Positions 11,640-22,504 of a stretch of 64,000 nucleotides of DNA are shown piece after piece. The stretch's first letter is position 1. Each line of letters begins with the position of its first letter. Source of the DNA: Psococerastis gibbosa (taxonomy: Eukaryota; Arthropoda; Insecta; Psocodea; Psocidae); NCBI GenBank assembly GCA_963971405.1, contig OZ020488.1, positions 5,238,678-5,302,677 of the forward strand, read 5' to 3'. The notes beneath the pieces were generated by a model that did not search any database, had not been told where the DNA came from, and worked only from the letters and a program-made list of their open reading frames with translations. The position numbers were made by a program, and so were the translations under genes.

Positions 11640-12237
11640 TATTATAACGACGCCGAGAATACCAACGTATTTTAAAAATTGTACACTTTGGTCTTTTTGA
11701 AAGTCACATCCGACATGTTATTATCTGTTGTGGTAACTCTGCTGACTCCCTCCGGCTTTTTTTTGTATACAAAAGAGGGCTATCAGAACCCTTGCGGGTA
11801 TCAAAGACCATAGAGTATCTGCCGGCCCTTAGTTAGGGAATTTGGTATACTCACTCTACCCGCTTTATATATATTGGATTATATATCGGGCCATCGGATC
11901 ACTTGAACCTGGACGCCTGCTTCAAGAAGTAAGTAATATATATTGGAGACATTAGTACACTTACGGAAAAACCTGCCCCCCCCCCCCCCCCAGATCAGGA
12001 GGTGATACCCATACTTATGGGACCAGAAATAGGGACTGTTTTCTACGGGAGAGGAGTCGTCTGACGGTTACCCTCAGGTCTCCTAGGAAGATGGGAATCC
12101 GGTTGTTTGAACAGCTACCCCGAGAGATTAGGACACTTGATGAGGTAAAGGTTTTTTCTGGGGCCGTCCGTCGGCTACTGTTGAAACAAGTTTCCTACTC
12201 GGTTAGGGAATTTTTGACGAACCCGATAATACGGTGA
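11640..12237 (+). pseudogene. LINE ORF2 C-terminal remnant
   Basis: Translated in shifting frames, the segment gives KRAIRTLAGIKDHRVSAGP and, further on, TRNRDCFLRERSRLTVTLRS with PRKMGIRLFEQLPREIRTLD, ending in a stop near 12237. This order is typical of the C-terminal end of Jockey/CR1-like LINE proteins. Frames are broken and a poly-C run interrupts the middle near 11975. Confidence 0.65.
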
Positions 12238-12404
12238 TTGTGTTTTTTATTTATTTCTTATTATTTTGTTTTAGACGACTGACATTGATGACGACGCCCA
12301 GAATCTAGCCCTAGCTAGCTTGAAAATGGCATGAATATAACTGATATAAATGGCCAATACATATGACTTATGACTATATGAGATAATGATGATAATAATG
12401 ATAA

Positions 12405-13052
12405 TGACACGGCACGCAATATATTGGAATTGTACGTATAACTAAAAAGATTTCTTCAAAAAATATTTTTTTGCAAAATTCCAAATACTTTTTTTGGAAA
12501 GCAATCTGTTCGGTTTTGTTACTCTATTTAACTCCTAAAACATACCTGACAGTATAAATCATCGATAGAAAGGTTCCACAGAAAAATTAATTTTTTGCAA
12601 TTTTCCTTGAAAATTGAGTTATTTTTATTTTTTTTACCCCCAGGAGCAAACTTACAAGGGGCAAGCGACCCACTGCATTTTGTTAGCATTAATGACGACT
12701 ACAATATATGTGAATTTCAAAGAAATCGGTGGAGCCGTTTTTGATAAATTAATTTTTTGAAATTTTTTTGGAGATTTTTAAGAATGAAACCCCCCAAAAT
12801 TGAGTTTGCCCTAAATAAAAAAAAGGTCCCGAGGTATGATTTTTGTGAACCTACATGCCAAATTTAATCAAAATTGACCTAGTAGTTAGCCCGGAAATTG
12901 ATGAAAACACAGAGCGACAGACCTCAGACGTGAAAACCACTTTTTTGGGTTCCTGGGGCCTCAAAACATGTAAATCCGTTGTAATCTCGGAATCGAAAAT
13001 TTCGACCATCAGAAAGCTTTCCATATCCTACGTATAAATTGGAAAGCAAAAA
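12405..13052 (+). mobile_element. Family A element, 5'-truncated
   Basis: It matches the 3' three quarters of the family A copy at 52005 and ends TACGTATAAATTGGAAAGCA. The outer 5' hairpin end is missing. Confidence 0.7.
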
Positions 13053-13258
13053 TAGTTCCATGACTCCCATCGTTTTATGAACCTACTTACCGAATTTAAT
13101 CGCAATCCATCTAGTAGTTTGGGTAAAAGTCGGTGCTACGACATGCAAACTGACAGGCATTACAAACCACTTTTTTGGTTAATGTTATCTCATGACAAGT
13201 AAATCCGTTGAAATCGCGAATATTTTGACCATCCCAGAGCTTTCTTGATATAAAATAA
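13053..13258 (+). repeat. Family A 3'-end fragment, tandem to the previous copy
   Basis: ATGAACCTACTTACCGAATTT through CAGAGCTTTCTTGATATAAA repeats the last ~200 bases of the adjacent copy with many substitutions. It has an older, more diverged look than its neighbours. Confidence 0.55.
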
Positions 13259-13278
13259 TAATAATAATTCGTGCATTT

Positions 13279-14090
13279 TTGCTTTCCAATTTGTACGTAG
13301 TATATGGAAGGCTTTGTGATGGTCGAAATTTTCGATTTCGAGATTTCAACGGATATACACGTTTTAAGGTCTCAGGAACCCAAAAAAGTGGTTTTTACGA
13401 AATGTCTGTCTGTCTGTCGCTCTGCCTGTCTGTTCGTCGATTTCCGGGCAAACTACTCGGCCGATTTTGATGAAATTCGACGTGTAGTTTCACAGAAATC
13501 ATACCTCGGGAGCATTTTTTTTATTTTGGGCTAACTCAATTTGGGGGGGTTTTATTTTTAAAAAAACGTCTAAAATAAATTATTTCTCCAAAACGGCTCC
13601 AACGATTTCTTTTAAATTCACATATATTGTAGTCGTTATTATTGTTGACAAAATGCGGGGGGTCGCTTGCCCCTTGATAGTTTGCTTCTGGGGGTAAAAA
13701 AATAAAAATAACTAAATTTTAATGAAAAATGAATAAAAAATAATTTTTCTGTGAAACTTTTCCATCGATGATTTCTACCTTCAGGCATGTTTTAGGTGTT
13801 AAATTGAGTAACGAAACCGGACAGGTTGCTTTCCCAAAAAATTATTTGGTTTTGTGCAAAAAAAAAAATGTTTTTGAAAAAATGATAGAAAATTCACGCT
13901 CAAATGCATTGCGTGCCCTGCCATTATTGCTGTATGGTAATTTGTTGATCTGACACCCCCCCCCCCCCCCCCCCCGAGATGCCTGAAATTTAACTATAGG
14001 AAAATTATTTACCATGGAATTACTCATTTTCTCTAACTACTACTTGATAAATTGGAATGCATGTTCGAGTAAACTCGGACCGGTTCTTTA
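13279..14090 (-). mobile_element. Family A element, near full length
   Basis: It runs from TTGCTTTCCAATTTGTACG to the hairpin end TTCGAGTAAACTCGGACCGG, opposite in orientation to the copy at 12405. The pair, with the fragment between, forms a roughly 1.7-kb inverted cluster. Confidence 0.8.
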
Positions 14091-15418
14091 ACATTTCCGT
14101 AATTTCTACAGATTTTGTAGATAGGCTACTAACCTATAAATACGAAAGTAATAGCTAATTATATACAGTACATATTATACTATAGGCTTGCATGTATTTA
14201 TACTCATACTCGTTTTTTAAGCTGATATTCCTGGAACGAGAACATTTCAGGCTAATTATGAATTAAATAACTTTGTATGCTGCAGTTTTACGTCAATTGC
14301 CTGTTTCTGTTCACGCCATCGTCTAGTTTAAGAAAAGGTGTAAAAACAAAAAAGTATGCATGTCATAACCTTAACTCTCATTGACATTGTAGAGTACGTA
14401 CATTATAGTGTTTGGTAAAAAAATAATTAAACCATTAAAAATGGCAGTTCCATCAAGGGAGGGTTATTAGAAGGGTTATTTCACTAAGTAAAGTTTTGTT
14501 TTGAGCAAAAGCCCTGTCTTATCTCAATAGTTTCTAAAATCTAAATTATCACTTAGCTTGTTGGCTATGTGTAAAATTGATTTTCCATTTTCTCATTAGG
14601 CATCGACCAAGGAGCCGTAAATTAGAGTAGAGAAAGTAGAAGCAATGCTCCTGAACATTTTAAGACATAGTAGGTATTCGGCACTAGCAGTTTTTGTAAG
14701 CGTGAAAAATTAAAGTTAGGTTATGTCTACGCCTTCAAAAACTGGCCAACTACTAGTGCCTCTTACTATAGACAATATACAATATATATTTCATTTTAAC
14801 TTCAAGGCACAATGCAATGAATATATTTGAATCAAAATGTAGAGAAGCATTTATTCCACTACTACTCATTTATAGCTCTGCAATCGACTTTTTGTTAGAA
14901 ATTTGACTTTGAACAAAAATATCTAGTTTGTCTTAATATTAATGTGCATTTTTCAGGATGGAGCTCTAGCCATTAAATCAATCAACAATTGAGAGGAAAA
15001 ACGCCAAAGTTTATATTTTCCATTTAGTCAGTAAGTAGAACCCTCTTATGCTTTCTCCACCCTCCCATTACACACTTGGTGATCATGAATTTAAAGCAAT
15101 ATTCACAGCCGTCAGACTATGTTATAGATGTATATAAAGCTCTCTTGCCATTGGCATAGCTTGCGGAAAGCTTCGTGCATTCTCTAACTTGCAGCAACTT
15201 GTCAAAGTGAGAAATCACAAAACTGAGCATCCTGATGTTGCTATGTGCGACCGCCGTGTACATGAAGGATACCACCAAAAAACCTAACAGAGTGTGCAAA
15301 CTATAGAAAGTCTCAACGCATACTAGATGTTGAAAAGATTACGAGACTATTGTTGTACTACGGTGATGAACGAGACCGGGATTTGGTTGCCCCTATGCAG
15401 CTGCCCTGGCGGAAGCAT
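14091..15418. other. Non-genic stretch
   Basis: A+T-rich sequence with no credible coding exon and no repeat that I can match elsewhere in the window. Confidence 0.5.
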
Positions 15419-15712
15419 TAAGCGGCGCCCACACTATACCGCCGTTGGCCGCCGGCATTGCCAACGCGGCAAAGCCAATAGAATGTGGACTTGGCCGTTG
15501 GCACAAGCCGACGAATGCGGGTAGTTTGGACGTGCCAACCGTTCGCTCCGCGCGGCACGCAGGTACAGTAGTTTCAGTGTAAATTCTCCTCGTCTACAAT
15601 TTTGCCGCTGAATGCCAACGCTCAGTGTGGACGGGAGGCCAACAGATCAGATTTGCCGGGTTAGTAATGCCGGCGGCCAACGCGGCACATAGTCTGGACG
15701 CCGCTTTATATT
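15419..15712. mobile_element. G+C-rich terminal-inverted-repeat element
   Basis: The left end AAGCGGCGCCCACACTATAC continues into GTTGGCCGCCGGCATT. The right end carries AATGCCGGCGGCCAACGCGG and TAGTCTGGACGCCGCTTT, its near complement. Base composition is sharply G+C-rich against an A+T-rich background. It has no open frame of note and looks like a MITE of a different family from B or N. Confidence 0.65.
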
Positions 15713-15965
15713 CCTGCATTGAAATAAAAAGTGTTCAATTGCTTTGAATGTTTCTTTGTTCGTTAAATTGTTACTTATGTGTCTTTATTGTGGTTATAAT
15801 GCGACGACATGCACTATTAAAATATTCCATCCCTTAAAGTACCATGGCTCATCGACTTGCAAGCTTCGACCGCGTTGGTACAGTATAGCTACCGGTCTAA
15901 ACTGTCTGTGACTACTGTGCAGTGGTCAGCACACCTCTCCGGCAAGGTGGAGGCTCCCATTCTTG

Positions 15966-16167
15966 GGTGGCTATTCCACCGACGTCGTTTTTCATTGTGC
16001 ATGTGTATGACGTGGTAGGCTAGCAGACATCATTAATAAGTCTGCCATATTTTAATGAGACTATAATGTAGTTACTTAACTTATCTATTATAAATTAAGT
16101 TATAATATGGTATGCTACCACGTCATGCATATGCACAATGAAAAACGACGTCGGTGGAAAAGCCGCC
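15966..16167. mobile_element. Short family B relative with TTG target duplication
   Basis: Terminal inverted repeats GGTGGCTATTCCACCGACG and CGTCGGTGGAAAAGCCGCC are flanked by TTG on both sides (15963-15965 and 16168-16170). It shares GACGTGGTAG and GCAGACATCATTAATAA with family B but lacks the inner inverted repeat. It may therefore show the outer element before the inner one was acquired. Confidence 0.75.
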
Positions 16168-16515
16168 TTGTCTATACTTCCGCATCATCCGTTCTCTCGG
16201 AGACATTATACATACTTGCCTGCGTTCATGTGCCTTCCGCTAAATAGAATACGTAGTGTATTTCTGTTATTCTAGGTAATGACTTGAAAATAATTTTCGA
16301 TATACACCTACTACATATTCAAATCAAGGGAACCTGCTCCGATGCCAGAGGGACCAACATTACTACTCCTGCTTTCACAGAAAATGAAACAACGTTTTTC
16401 ATTGCCGAAATACGCATCGATTGTTCTTTAGTAATAAGCATTTTTTTTACCATTGTAAGTTAATGTAGTAATTGTACGTTCCTTCGATGACACGTATTAG
16501 TGAGGTCGTATTAGA

Positions 16516-19164
16516 ATGAAACCACCGGCTGAAGTAAGTAAGATGTCTGTTGAAATGGCAGAAATATCAACGGCAAAATATCAGCCCGTAGTTGTGTTGC
16601 GGCAAATTTCAAGCAATCTACTGCTTAGCTATAATATTCCTAACGTTATTACTAAGCCTCCTGAAATAGTAGAAATCGCAAATGAAAATATGGCAACAAA
16701 TGGTTTGTACATTGAAATGGTGGATGTGAATTCTTCAAAATATCAGCCCGTGGTTGTTTTGTCTCGAATTTCTATCGAATCATCTGGAGGCTATTTAACA
16801 ACTAATATTTTAGGAGATTCGAATGCATTAGTGGTAGGTCGTGACAGCACACGAAATGTTCATGGGACGCCTAATATACCAATAAGAGCTGCAGTTGCTC
16901 AGAAAATTATGGACGATGAATGTTTTAGTTCCTTAGAGGCTTTTCTTCGTCATAACAAACCGCACACTGGACCTTATAAATGTGACATATGCGGGAAATG
17001 TTTTAGCCTGAGGAATTCTATGATGAAACATTATCTTACACATGGAGAAAAGCGTTTCAAATGTGAAACTTGTGGTAAATGTTTTAGATCACCCAGGTAT
17101 TTGCAAATACATGAGAGGATACATACCGAGGGCAGGCCGTTGAACTGCAAAATATGTCGAAAATTGTTTCAACTGAAAGATCAATTAAAAGCTCACATGC
17201 TGGGACACACGGGCGTTAAGCCACATGAATGTGAAAAATGCGGAAAATGTTTTGTGATGGAAATGGAATTAAAAACGCATATGAGAATTCATTCGGACGT
17301 AAACCCGTTGAAATGTGACGTATGCGGGAAATGTTTTAGTCTGAAGGGTTCCTTGAAGCAACATTATTTTACACATGGGGAAAAACGTTTCAAATGTGAA
17401 ACTTGTGGTAAATATTTTAAATCACCCGGTAATTTGAAACAACATGAGAGGATACATACCGAGGACAAGCCGTTTAACTGTAAAATATGTGGAAAATTGT
17501 TTAAACTGAAGGATCATTTAAAAGCTCACTTGCTGAAACATACGGGCTTTAAGCCACATGAATGTGAAAAATGCGGAAAATGTTTTGTGATGGAAATTGA
17601 ATTAAAAACGCATAAAATGAGATTTCATTCGGACGTAAACCCGTTGAAATGTGACATATGCGGGAAATGTTTTAGCCTGAGGGGGTACATGAAAAAGCAT
17701 TATCTTACACATGGAGAAAAGCGTTTCAAGTGTGAGACATGCGGTAAATGTTTTAAAACACCCTATTATTTGAAAAACCATGAGAGGATACATACGGAGG
17801 ACAGGCCGTTTAATTGTAAAATATGTGGAAAATGGCTTAAACGGAAAGATCATTTAAAAGATCACCTGCTGAGACACATGGGCGTAAAACCACATGCATG
17901 TGAAAAATGCGGAAAATGTTTTGTGACGATATCTGCACTAAAAACGCATATGGGATTTCATTTGGGCATTAAATCGTTCAAATGTAGCATATGTGGGACT
18001 CATTTCACTACTAAACAGGTACTGAAGCATCACCTGGACTTACATAGCACTGAAAAACCTTTCCTGTGCGACACATGCGGTAAAGGCTTCCGAACACGAG
18101 GCAAGCTGACTTGTCATATAAAATCGCATTCGACTGAAAAACCATGGATATGCCGCATATGTGGTAAATGCTTTAAAGAATCCGTTGTTCTGAAAAACCA
18201 TTTACTAATACATACACAGAACAAAAATAGTTTTGTATGTGAAATATGTGGTGCATGCTTTGGAATACAGAATTATTTGCGCGCACATATGCAATGCCAT
18301 AGAGAAAAAAAGTATAAATGTCATGTGTGTGCGAAAACGTTTGTAACCAAGGTTAATATGGCATTTCATATTAGAACGCACACAGGGGAGAAGCCATTTC
18401 AATGCAAATATTGCACTAAGTGTTTTTCCCAGTCTAATAACTTAAAAAGCCATTTGAGAACACATACGGGGGAACGAATTTTTAAATGTAACATATGCCA
18501 AAAAACCTTCACTCACCAATCTACTCTCCAATTTCATATAAATACACACACGAGAGAAGTATCGTTTAAATGTGACATATGCGGGAAATTGTCCAGTCGG
18601 AAGGTAAATTTGGCAAAACACATTTTAACGCATATGGGCGTAAAACCCTATAAATGTAAAATATGCGGCAGATGTTTCTCTGCAAATTCATCGGTTGTAT
18701 CACATATGCGGATTCATACAGGAGAAATGCCATACAAATGCCATATATGCCATGTATCTTTTCGCATTAAAAATGCTTTAAAAGTCCATAGGCTGCGCCA
18801 CGAAGGCTTAGGGGGAAATGGTTTTGTTTGTGAAATATGCGGCAAAACTTTGACAAGAAAAGTTAACTTAAAACGACACATAAAATCACATGCTATAGGA
18901 AGGGAACATGCGTGTAGAGAATGTGGGAAGGTGTACCGCTATCCAGCTGTCTTACAACTTCACCTGTTGACGCATACGGAAAAAATACCAGATGTAAAAA
19001 GTTTTTCAGAAAATGAGGCATTACATTGTTCCAAAAAGAAGCATGTTGAATGCTTTCAATGTGCAACCTGCAGGAAATGCTTTATTCGGAAATATCGATT
19101 GGCACGTCATTTTGTAAAGGCCCATATTGCAGGGAGTGACAATCGCCCTGAGTACACATTCTAA
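16516..19164 (+). CDS. C2H2 zinc-finger protein, 25 fingers, single exon
   Basis: The 882-residue frame encodes about 25 C2H2 fingers (CxxC-x12-H-x3/4-H) from residue ~154 to ~870, most joined by short TGEKP-like linkers. It is probably a nuclear DNA-binding regulator; no specific target can be read. The start is supported by an in-frame TGA 15 bases upstream (16501). Fingers 1-4, 5-8 and 9-12 are three tandem copies of one four-finger block (period ~335 bases, 16975-17980). The N-terminal ~150 residues have no finger but contain a duplicated segment with KYQPVVVL at residues ~23 and ~77. Finger 8 has four residues between its histidines (HKMRFH) instead of three. I see no ZAD, BTB or KRAB domain. 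AATAAA near 19815 is a possible poly(A) signal. An orthologue cannot be named because fingers diverge quickly. Confidence 0.93.
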   Translation: MKPPAEVSKMSVEMAEISTAKYQPVVVLRQISSNLLLSYNIPNVITKPPEIVEIANENMATNGLYIEMVDVNSSKYQPVVVLSRISIESSGGYLTTNILGDSNALVVGRDSTRNVHGTPNIPIRAAVAQKIMDDECFSSLEAFLRHNKPHTGPYKCDICGKCFSLRNSMMKHYLTHGEKRFKCETCGKCFRSPRYLQIHERIHTEGRPLNCKICRKLFQLKDQLKAHMLGHTGVKPHECEKCGKCFVMEMELKTHMRIHSDVNPLKCDVCGKCFSLKGSLKQHYFTHGEKRFKCETCGKYFKSPGNLKQHERIHTEDKPFNCKICGKLFKLKDHLKAHLLKHTGFKPHECEKCGKCFVMEIELKTHKMRFHSDVNPLKCDICGKCFSLRGYMKKHYLTHGEKRFKCETCGKCFKTPYYLKNHERIHTEDRPFNCKICGKWLKRKDHLKDHLLRHMGVKPHACEKCGKCFVTISALKTHMGFHLGIKSFKCSICGTHFTTKQVLKHHLDLHSTEKPFLCDTCGKGFRTRGKLTCHIKSHSTEKPWICRICGKCFKESVVLKNHLLIHTQNKNSFVCEICGACFGIQNYLRAHMQCHREKKYKCHVCAKTFVTKVNMAFHIRTHTGEKPFQCKYCTKCFSQSNNLKSHLRTHTGERIFKCNICQKTFTHQSTLQFHINTHTREVSFKCDICGKLSSRKVNLAKHILTHMGVKPYKCKICGRCFSANSSVVSHMRIHTGEMPYKCHICHVSFRIKNALKVHRLRHEGLGGNGFVCEICGKTLTRKVNLKRHIKSHAIGREHACRECGKVYRYPAVLQLHLLTHTEKIPDVKSFSENEALHCSKKKHVECFQCATCRKCFIRKYRLARHFVKAHIAGSDNRPEYTF
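16975..17980 (+). repeat. Triplicated four-finger block inside the zinc-finger gene
   Basis: Three units of 333-336 bases start at about 16975, 17308 and 17644. Each runs in the order CDICGKCFSL, FKCETCGK, NCKIC, HECEKCGKCFV. The units are clearly closer to one another than to fingers 13-25, pointing to recent in-frame duplication. Confidence 0.85.
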
Positions 19165-19411
19165 TATTTCTTCCGAAGAAATATTTTCTTTGATTGTTTA
19201 TGCGGAAGTATACGATTTGAGTCAAAATTCTAGGTATTACACTTTCCATTTTTTTCTGATACCCTTCGAAAATTGGAACAATACCTCATTGGAGAGAAGC
19301 CTTGGAAGTATGAGAAATTTGTGACAATTATGTTCTTCAAACAACGGATATCCTGAAGAAGACATTTGAGAATACGCGTTGGAGACATGTGTTTTACATT
19401 TAACACTGTGC

Positions 19412-20200
19412 ATCTGACATACGTTAACGGCCGGCAGTGTCCATTGGACACTTATGGGATTTCGCATTGTCTATTCACAAATATACGCAGTCCTGATCGC
19501 CCCATTCTGTTCCGAGCGGTTCTTTTCCCAGCTGTATTAAGAACAGGGACGGATCAGCGCATTTGGTGGGCGGGAGGGGGTAGTTGTGGGTCAAAATAGG
19601 AAAAACATATTATGTAGTATTGATTAAATCAGAGCGTAATTTAAATTAACTTGCAATAGATTTACTAAATTTGGGGGGGGGGGCAGTAACCCCGCCCCCC
19701 CCCCTCTGTATCCATCCATGATTAAGAACTTACGCCTTTTCCCACCTTTCCTTCCCAATTCATTTTTCAAGTTTTTGGAAACCATCAGCTACGGTAATAT
19801 ACTATTGGCAGCCTAATAAAGAAATTGTCACGGGTGACGTTTCTTCCACTATTTTCAATTTCTGCTGCCAAAGATCGTATTATGCCCTCGCCTCGATTTT
19901 TTCTATTGTGCCACTTGAGACCTCCTATTTTCTGCGTCATCGAATATTACACTGCAGTTTGACTTTGCTAAGAGGACAAGAGGCATGTAATGAATTAAAT
20001 GAATTGTGCTGATTTGGAAAAAAAACTGTGGATCCGTAAGCTATGTTGAGGTCTATGGCAATAAGAAAGTAAAAGATATGCCATTCTTTACACATTGTAT
20101 AAAGTGAAATACTACCTGAAACTAAACAATCCCCCCCGAACTGGCTATTGATATAAGTGTCCAATGGACACTGCGGCCGGCAACGTATGCCAATACGGTT
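19412..20200. repeat. Widely spaced inverted repeat pair
   Basis: ACGGCCGGCAGTGTCCATTG at the left (19427) and the complementary CAATGGACACTGCGGCCGGC at the right (about 20161-20180) are inverted copies ~740 bases apart. They extend to about 40 matching bases. Each holds the palindrome GTGTCCATTGGACAC or its equivalent. They may be terminal repeats of a DNA transposon. The interior has no transposase that I can recognise. Confidence 0.5.
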
Positions 20201-20740
20201 TCCGGAGAAACTGCTGACTAAATGCAAAAAAAATTTTTCATGGGTTTAAAATATGCACATAGTTAGGAAAAGTCATAAAATGCCAAACCGATAAGCCCTG
20301 AACGTACGTTTAATAAAATATTTGCATGGAATTGTAGGCACAAATCATCCTAGAATTTGACGATTTTCCTGTCGCAGCTTTCCACGGAAAATCATAAAAT
20401 AATCTAGTGATCCACGGACAAAAACGTTTGGGAGCCCCTGCTTTAGAGAGCATTCGAGGATTTTGACTGGGGAGAAACGTTGTAAGGTTGCCTCCCACCT
20501 CTTTCCTCCTTTCCCTTATGACAATGTCATTTATGTTATGAGAGACACTCCATTCGTTCCATTTTAACTTATGTAATATACCTTTATATATTAGGAACTT
20601 GAGACTGTATACGTCATGTACTTGTATGTTCAACCTTTGGTAGAAATGTAAAAACTGCGCCCGGGTGTCGCGGTTGCGGATAATTAAATTGTAACAGATA
20701 TTGTAATAGGCTACTTCATCTAGGAATATATTTCGGCCCG

Positions 20741-21545
20741 AGACACACGGACGATTTCGCGATTTGTCGTCTTTTCCATTGTTGGGCTCGGTGAATGGTT
20801 GGTGCAAACCCATAGATAATATTATATTACTCGTGAATTCATGGTATTTCATTTTAATGAACAAAAAGAAATTAGTGTTTTAGGCGCATATTCCACCGAC
20901 CGGCTAGGGCTAAATACAAAAACGGTAACGTGGTAGCAGACATTCAAGACTTAGGTGGGGTTTCCACCGACCTCGCATTGCAGAATGCAAATGACATTGA
21001 CGGAAATGTTTGTTTTCCTCTATGCCATAGTTAAAATTGATCAATGATCATACAGTAAAATCACAAACAAATAAACTAAAATTAAAAAATGGCGTCGTGG
21101 GATATGTTAAGTACAAACATTTTAATAGATTTCTATAAAAAGTAAAATTATAATTTCCGTCAATGTCATTTGCATTCTGCAATGCGAGGTCGGTGGAAAC
21201 CGGCCTAAGTCTTTAACGTCTGCTACCACGTCACCGTTTTTGTATTTAGCCCTAGCCGGTCGGTGGAATCCCCGCCTAAATAAAACTTGTTAAAATAACT
21301 AGAGTTTGTTAAACCCAAATTATTGTTACTGTTGAAATTAGCCTTTTCATAGAAACCCGCTAGTGTTAGTATAAAACCCGCTGAGTTTACTTCAGAAGAT
21401 TTATATGACCTAGCGTGGCTAGTGGAAAACTGTGCACTTCGGTGCGGTCAGCTTCACGCCAGCTTCCAAAATCGTCAATTAATATTCTGCTAGCCCTACT
21501 ACAATGGAAAATCGCGGCTGAGAATCGTCCGTGTAGGGCCTAAGT
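20741..21545. mobile_element. Family G inverted-repeat element carrying a nested family B copy
   Basis: The ends GGCCCGAGACACACGGACGA and GAATCGTCCGTGTAGGGCC are inverted copies. Related elements lie at 45745 and 55808. The middle is interrupted by the family B copy at 20883-21276, so the G element was present first. Confidence 0.6.
20883..21276. mobile_element. Family B foldback element, nested in family G
   Basis: It starts GGCGCATATTCCACCGACCG and ends CGGTCGGTGGAATCCCCGCC. The inner inverted repeat GTTTCCACCGACCTCGCATT and its complement is present, as in the other long family B copies. The flanks are TTA at the left and TAA at the right, so no clean target duplication remains. Confidence 0.8.
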
Positions 21546-21700
21546 AATATGCCTAGATCTTGCACGTAAAAGAACGAGTTAGATTATTGTTGGAGATGTG
21601 ATCCTTTTGGTGATATCTATGAACTAACTACAACTAACAAGATTTTAGTCAGGAAATAAAACAATTGAACATCGTACAATGAACAAAGAATATAAAAACA

Positions 21701-22504
21701 TTACGACATTAAAAGCCTGTCTGAACCTTCAATTTGAAGATGCACAATAGGACCGTCCGAGAATAATTTGATCTTCTTGGCATCAAACCATGAGACCTCC
21801 CTTATGGCGAGTAGCTTTCCTCTTCTCTTGATAATTTCGAGTATACGCTCGATTTCTGTGTTGAGTGCCGTTATGAGGGAATGTATATCTGCGCCAGATA
21901 CAAGGGTCCTCCCTTCCGCCGTGAATTTTAGTAACTTGTGAGTATATTGCTGCACCCTTCTCCCAGCAAATACTTTCGCAGCTATGAGTTGGCTATTACT
22001 AGGGGCAAGTAACTCACTCTCACAGGCCGCTGAGAGCTTGGAGTAAACGGCGAACTTGTACAATTGTACTTTTGTTGGCGCCTTCGCTCCAATCCCCATG
22101 AACCCTTTGAGATCACTTCTGGTTTTCCAGACTTTGCCTGGCACAAGTAAATCTAATATGTGTGCGGATTCGTATGGCGTCCCCCACGTAGCGTGAAAGG
22201 TTATTTGTGATGCGTCCTCTCCGTCCTCGGGCTCAATAGGATATAGCCAATTTTTCCTAGCTGCAGACTGCCAGCAAAGTATAGCGCCTTTTCCGCTAAA
22301 ATCGCACTTTGATACCAGTCCTGCTAAGGGGTCAATAGATGCTACACCCACTCCGGTAGTGACAGCCTTAAAATAGGTATAGTCGATCGCACCCAATGTT
22401 TTCTCGTCTACATTTACAACCCTAGAGTGGAATTCTTGCTTTTTCCAGTCCTCTTTTTCTGCCTCAGGTTTCCGATCCCATTCATTCGTGGGTTCTTGGT
22501 CCAT
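21701..22504 (-). CDS. Unidentified intronless protein, 267 aa
   Basis: An intact frame runs from ATG (complement of 22502-22504) to TAA at 21701. It is the longest clean open frame in the window outside the named genes. I do not recognise the product. The N-terminal ~30 residues are charged (WDRKPEAEKEDWKKQEF). The centre is mixed hydrophobic and soluble-looking with several tryptophans (ILCWQSAARKNWLYP, ATWGTPYESAH). The C-terminal half looks helical (LITALNTEIERILEIIKRRG). There is no signal peptide, membrane segment or metal-binding cluster. It is less A+T-rich than its flanks, has no neighbouring exon, and I see no poly(A) signal close to its stop. It could be a lineage-restricted gene, an intronless retrocopy, or a captured viral structural gene. 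The sequence alone does not decide. Confidence 0.6.
   Translation of the reverse strand: MDQEPTNEWDRKPEAEKEDWKKQEFHSRVVNVDEKTLGAIDYTYFKAVTTGVGVASIDPLAGLVSKCDFSGKGAILCWQSAARKNWLYPIEPEDGEDASQITFHATWGTPYESAHILDLLVPGKVWKTRSDLKGFMGIGAKAPTKVQLYKFAVYSKLSAACESELLAPSNSQLIAAKVFAGRRVQQYTHKLLKFTAEGRTLVSGADIHSLITALNTEIERILEIIKRRGKLLAIREVSWFDAKKIKLFSDGPIVHLQIEGSDRLLMS

Noticed and set aside
20310..20864. 184-codon open frame on the minus strand
   Set aside because: It overlaps the end of the family G element, has no recognisable domain, and includes repeat-like sequence near 20400. Treated as chance or transposon-derived.
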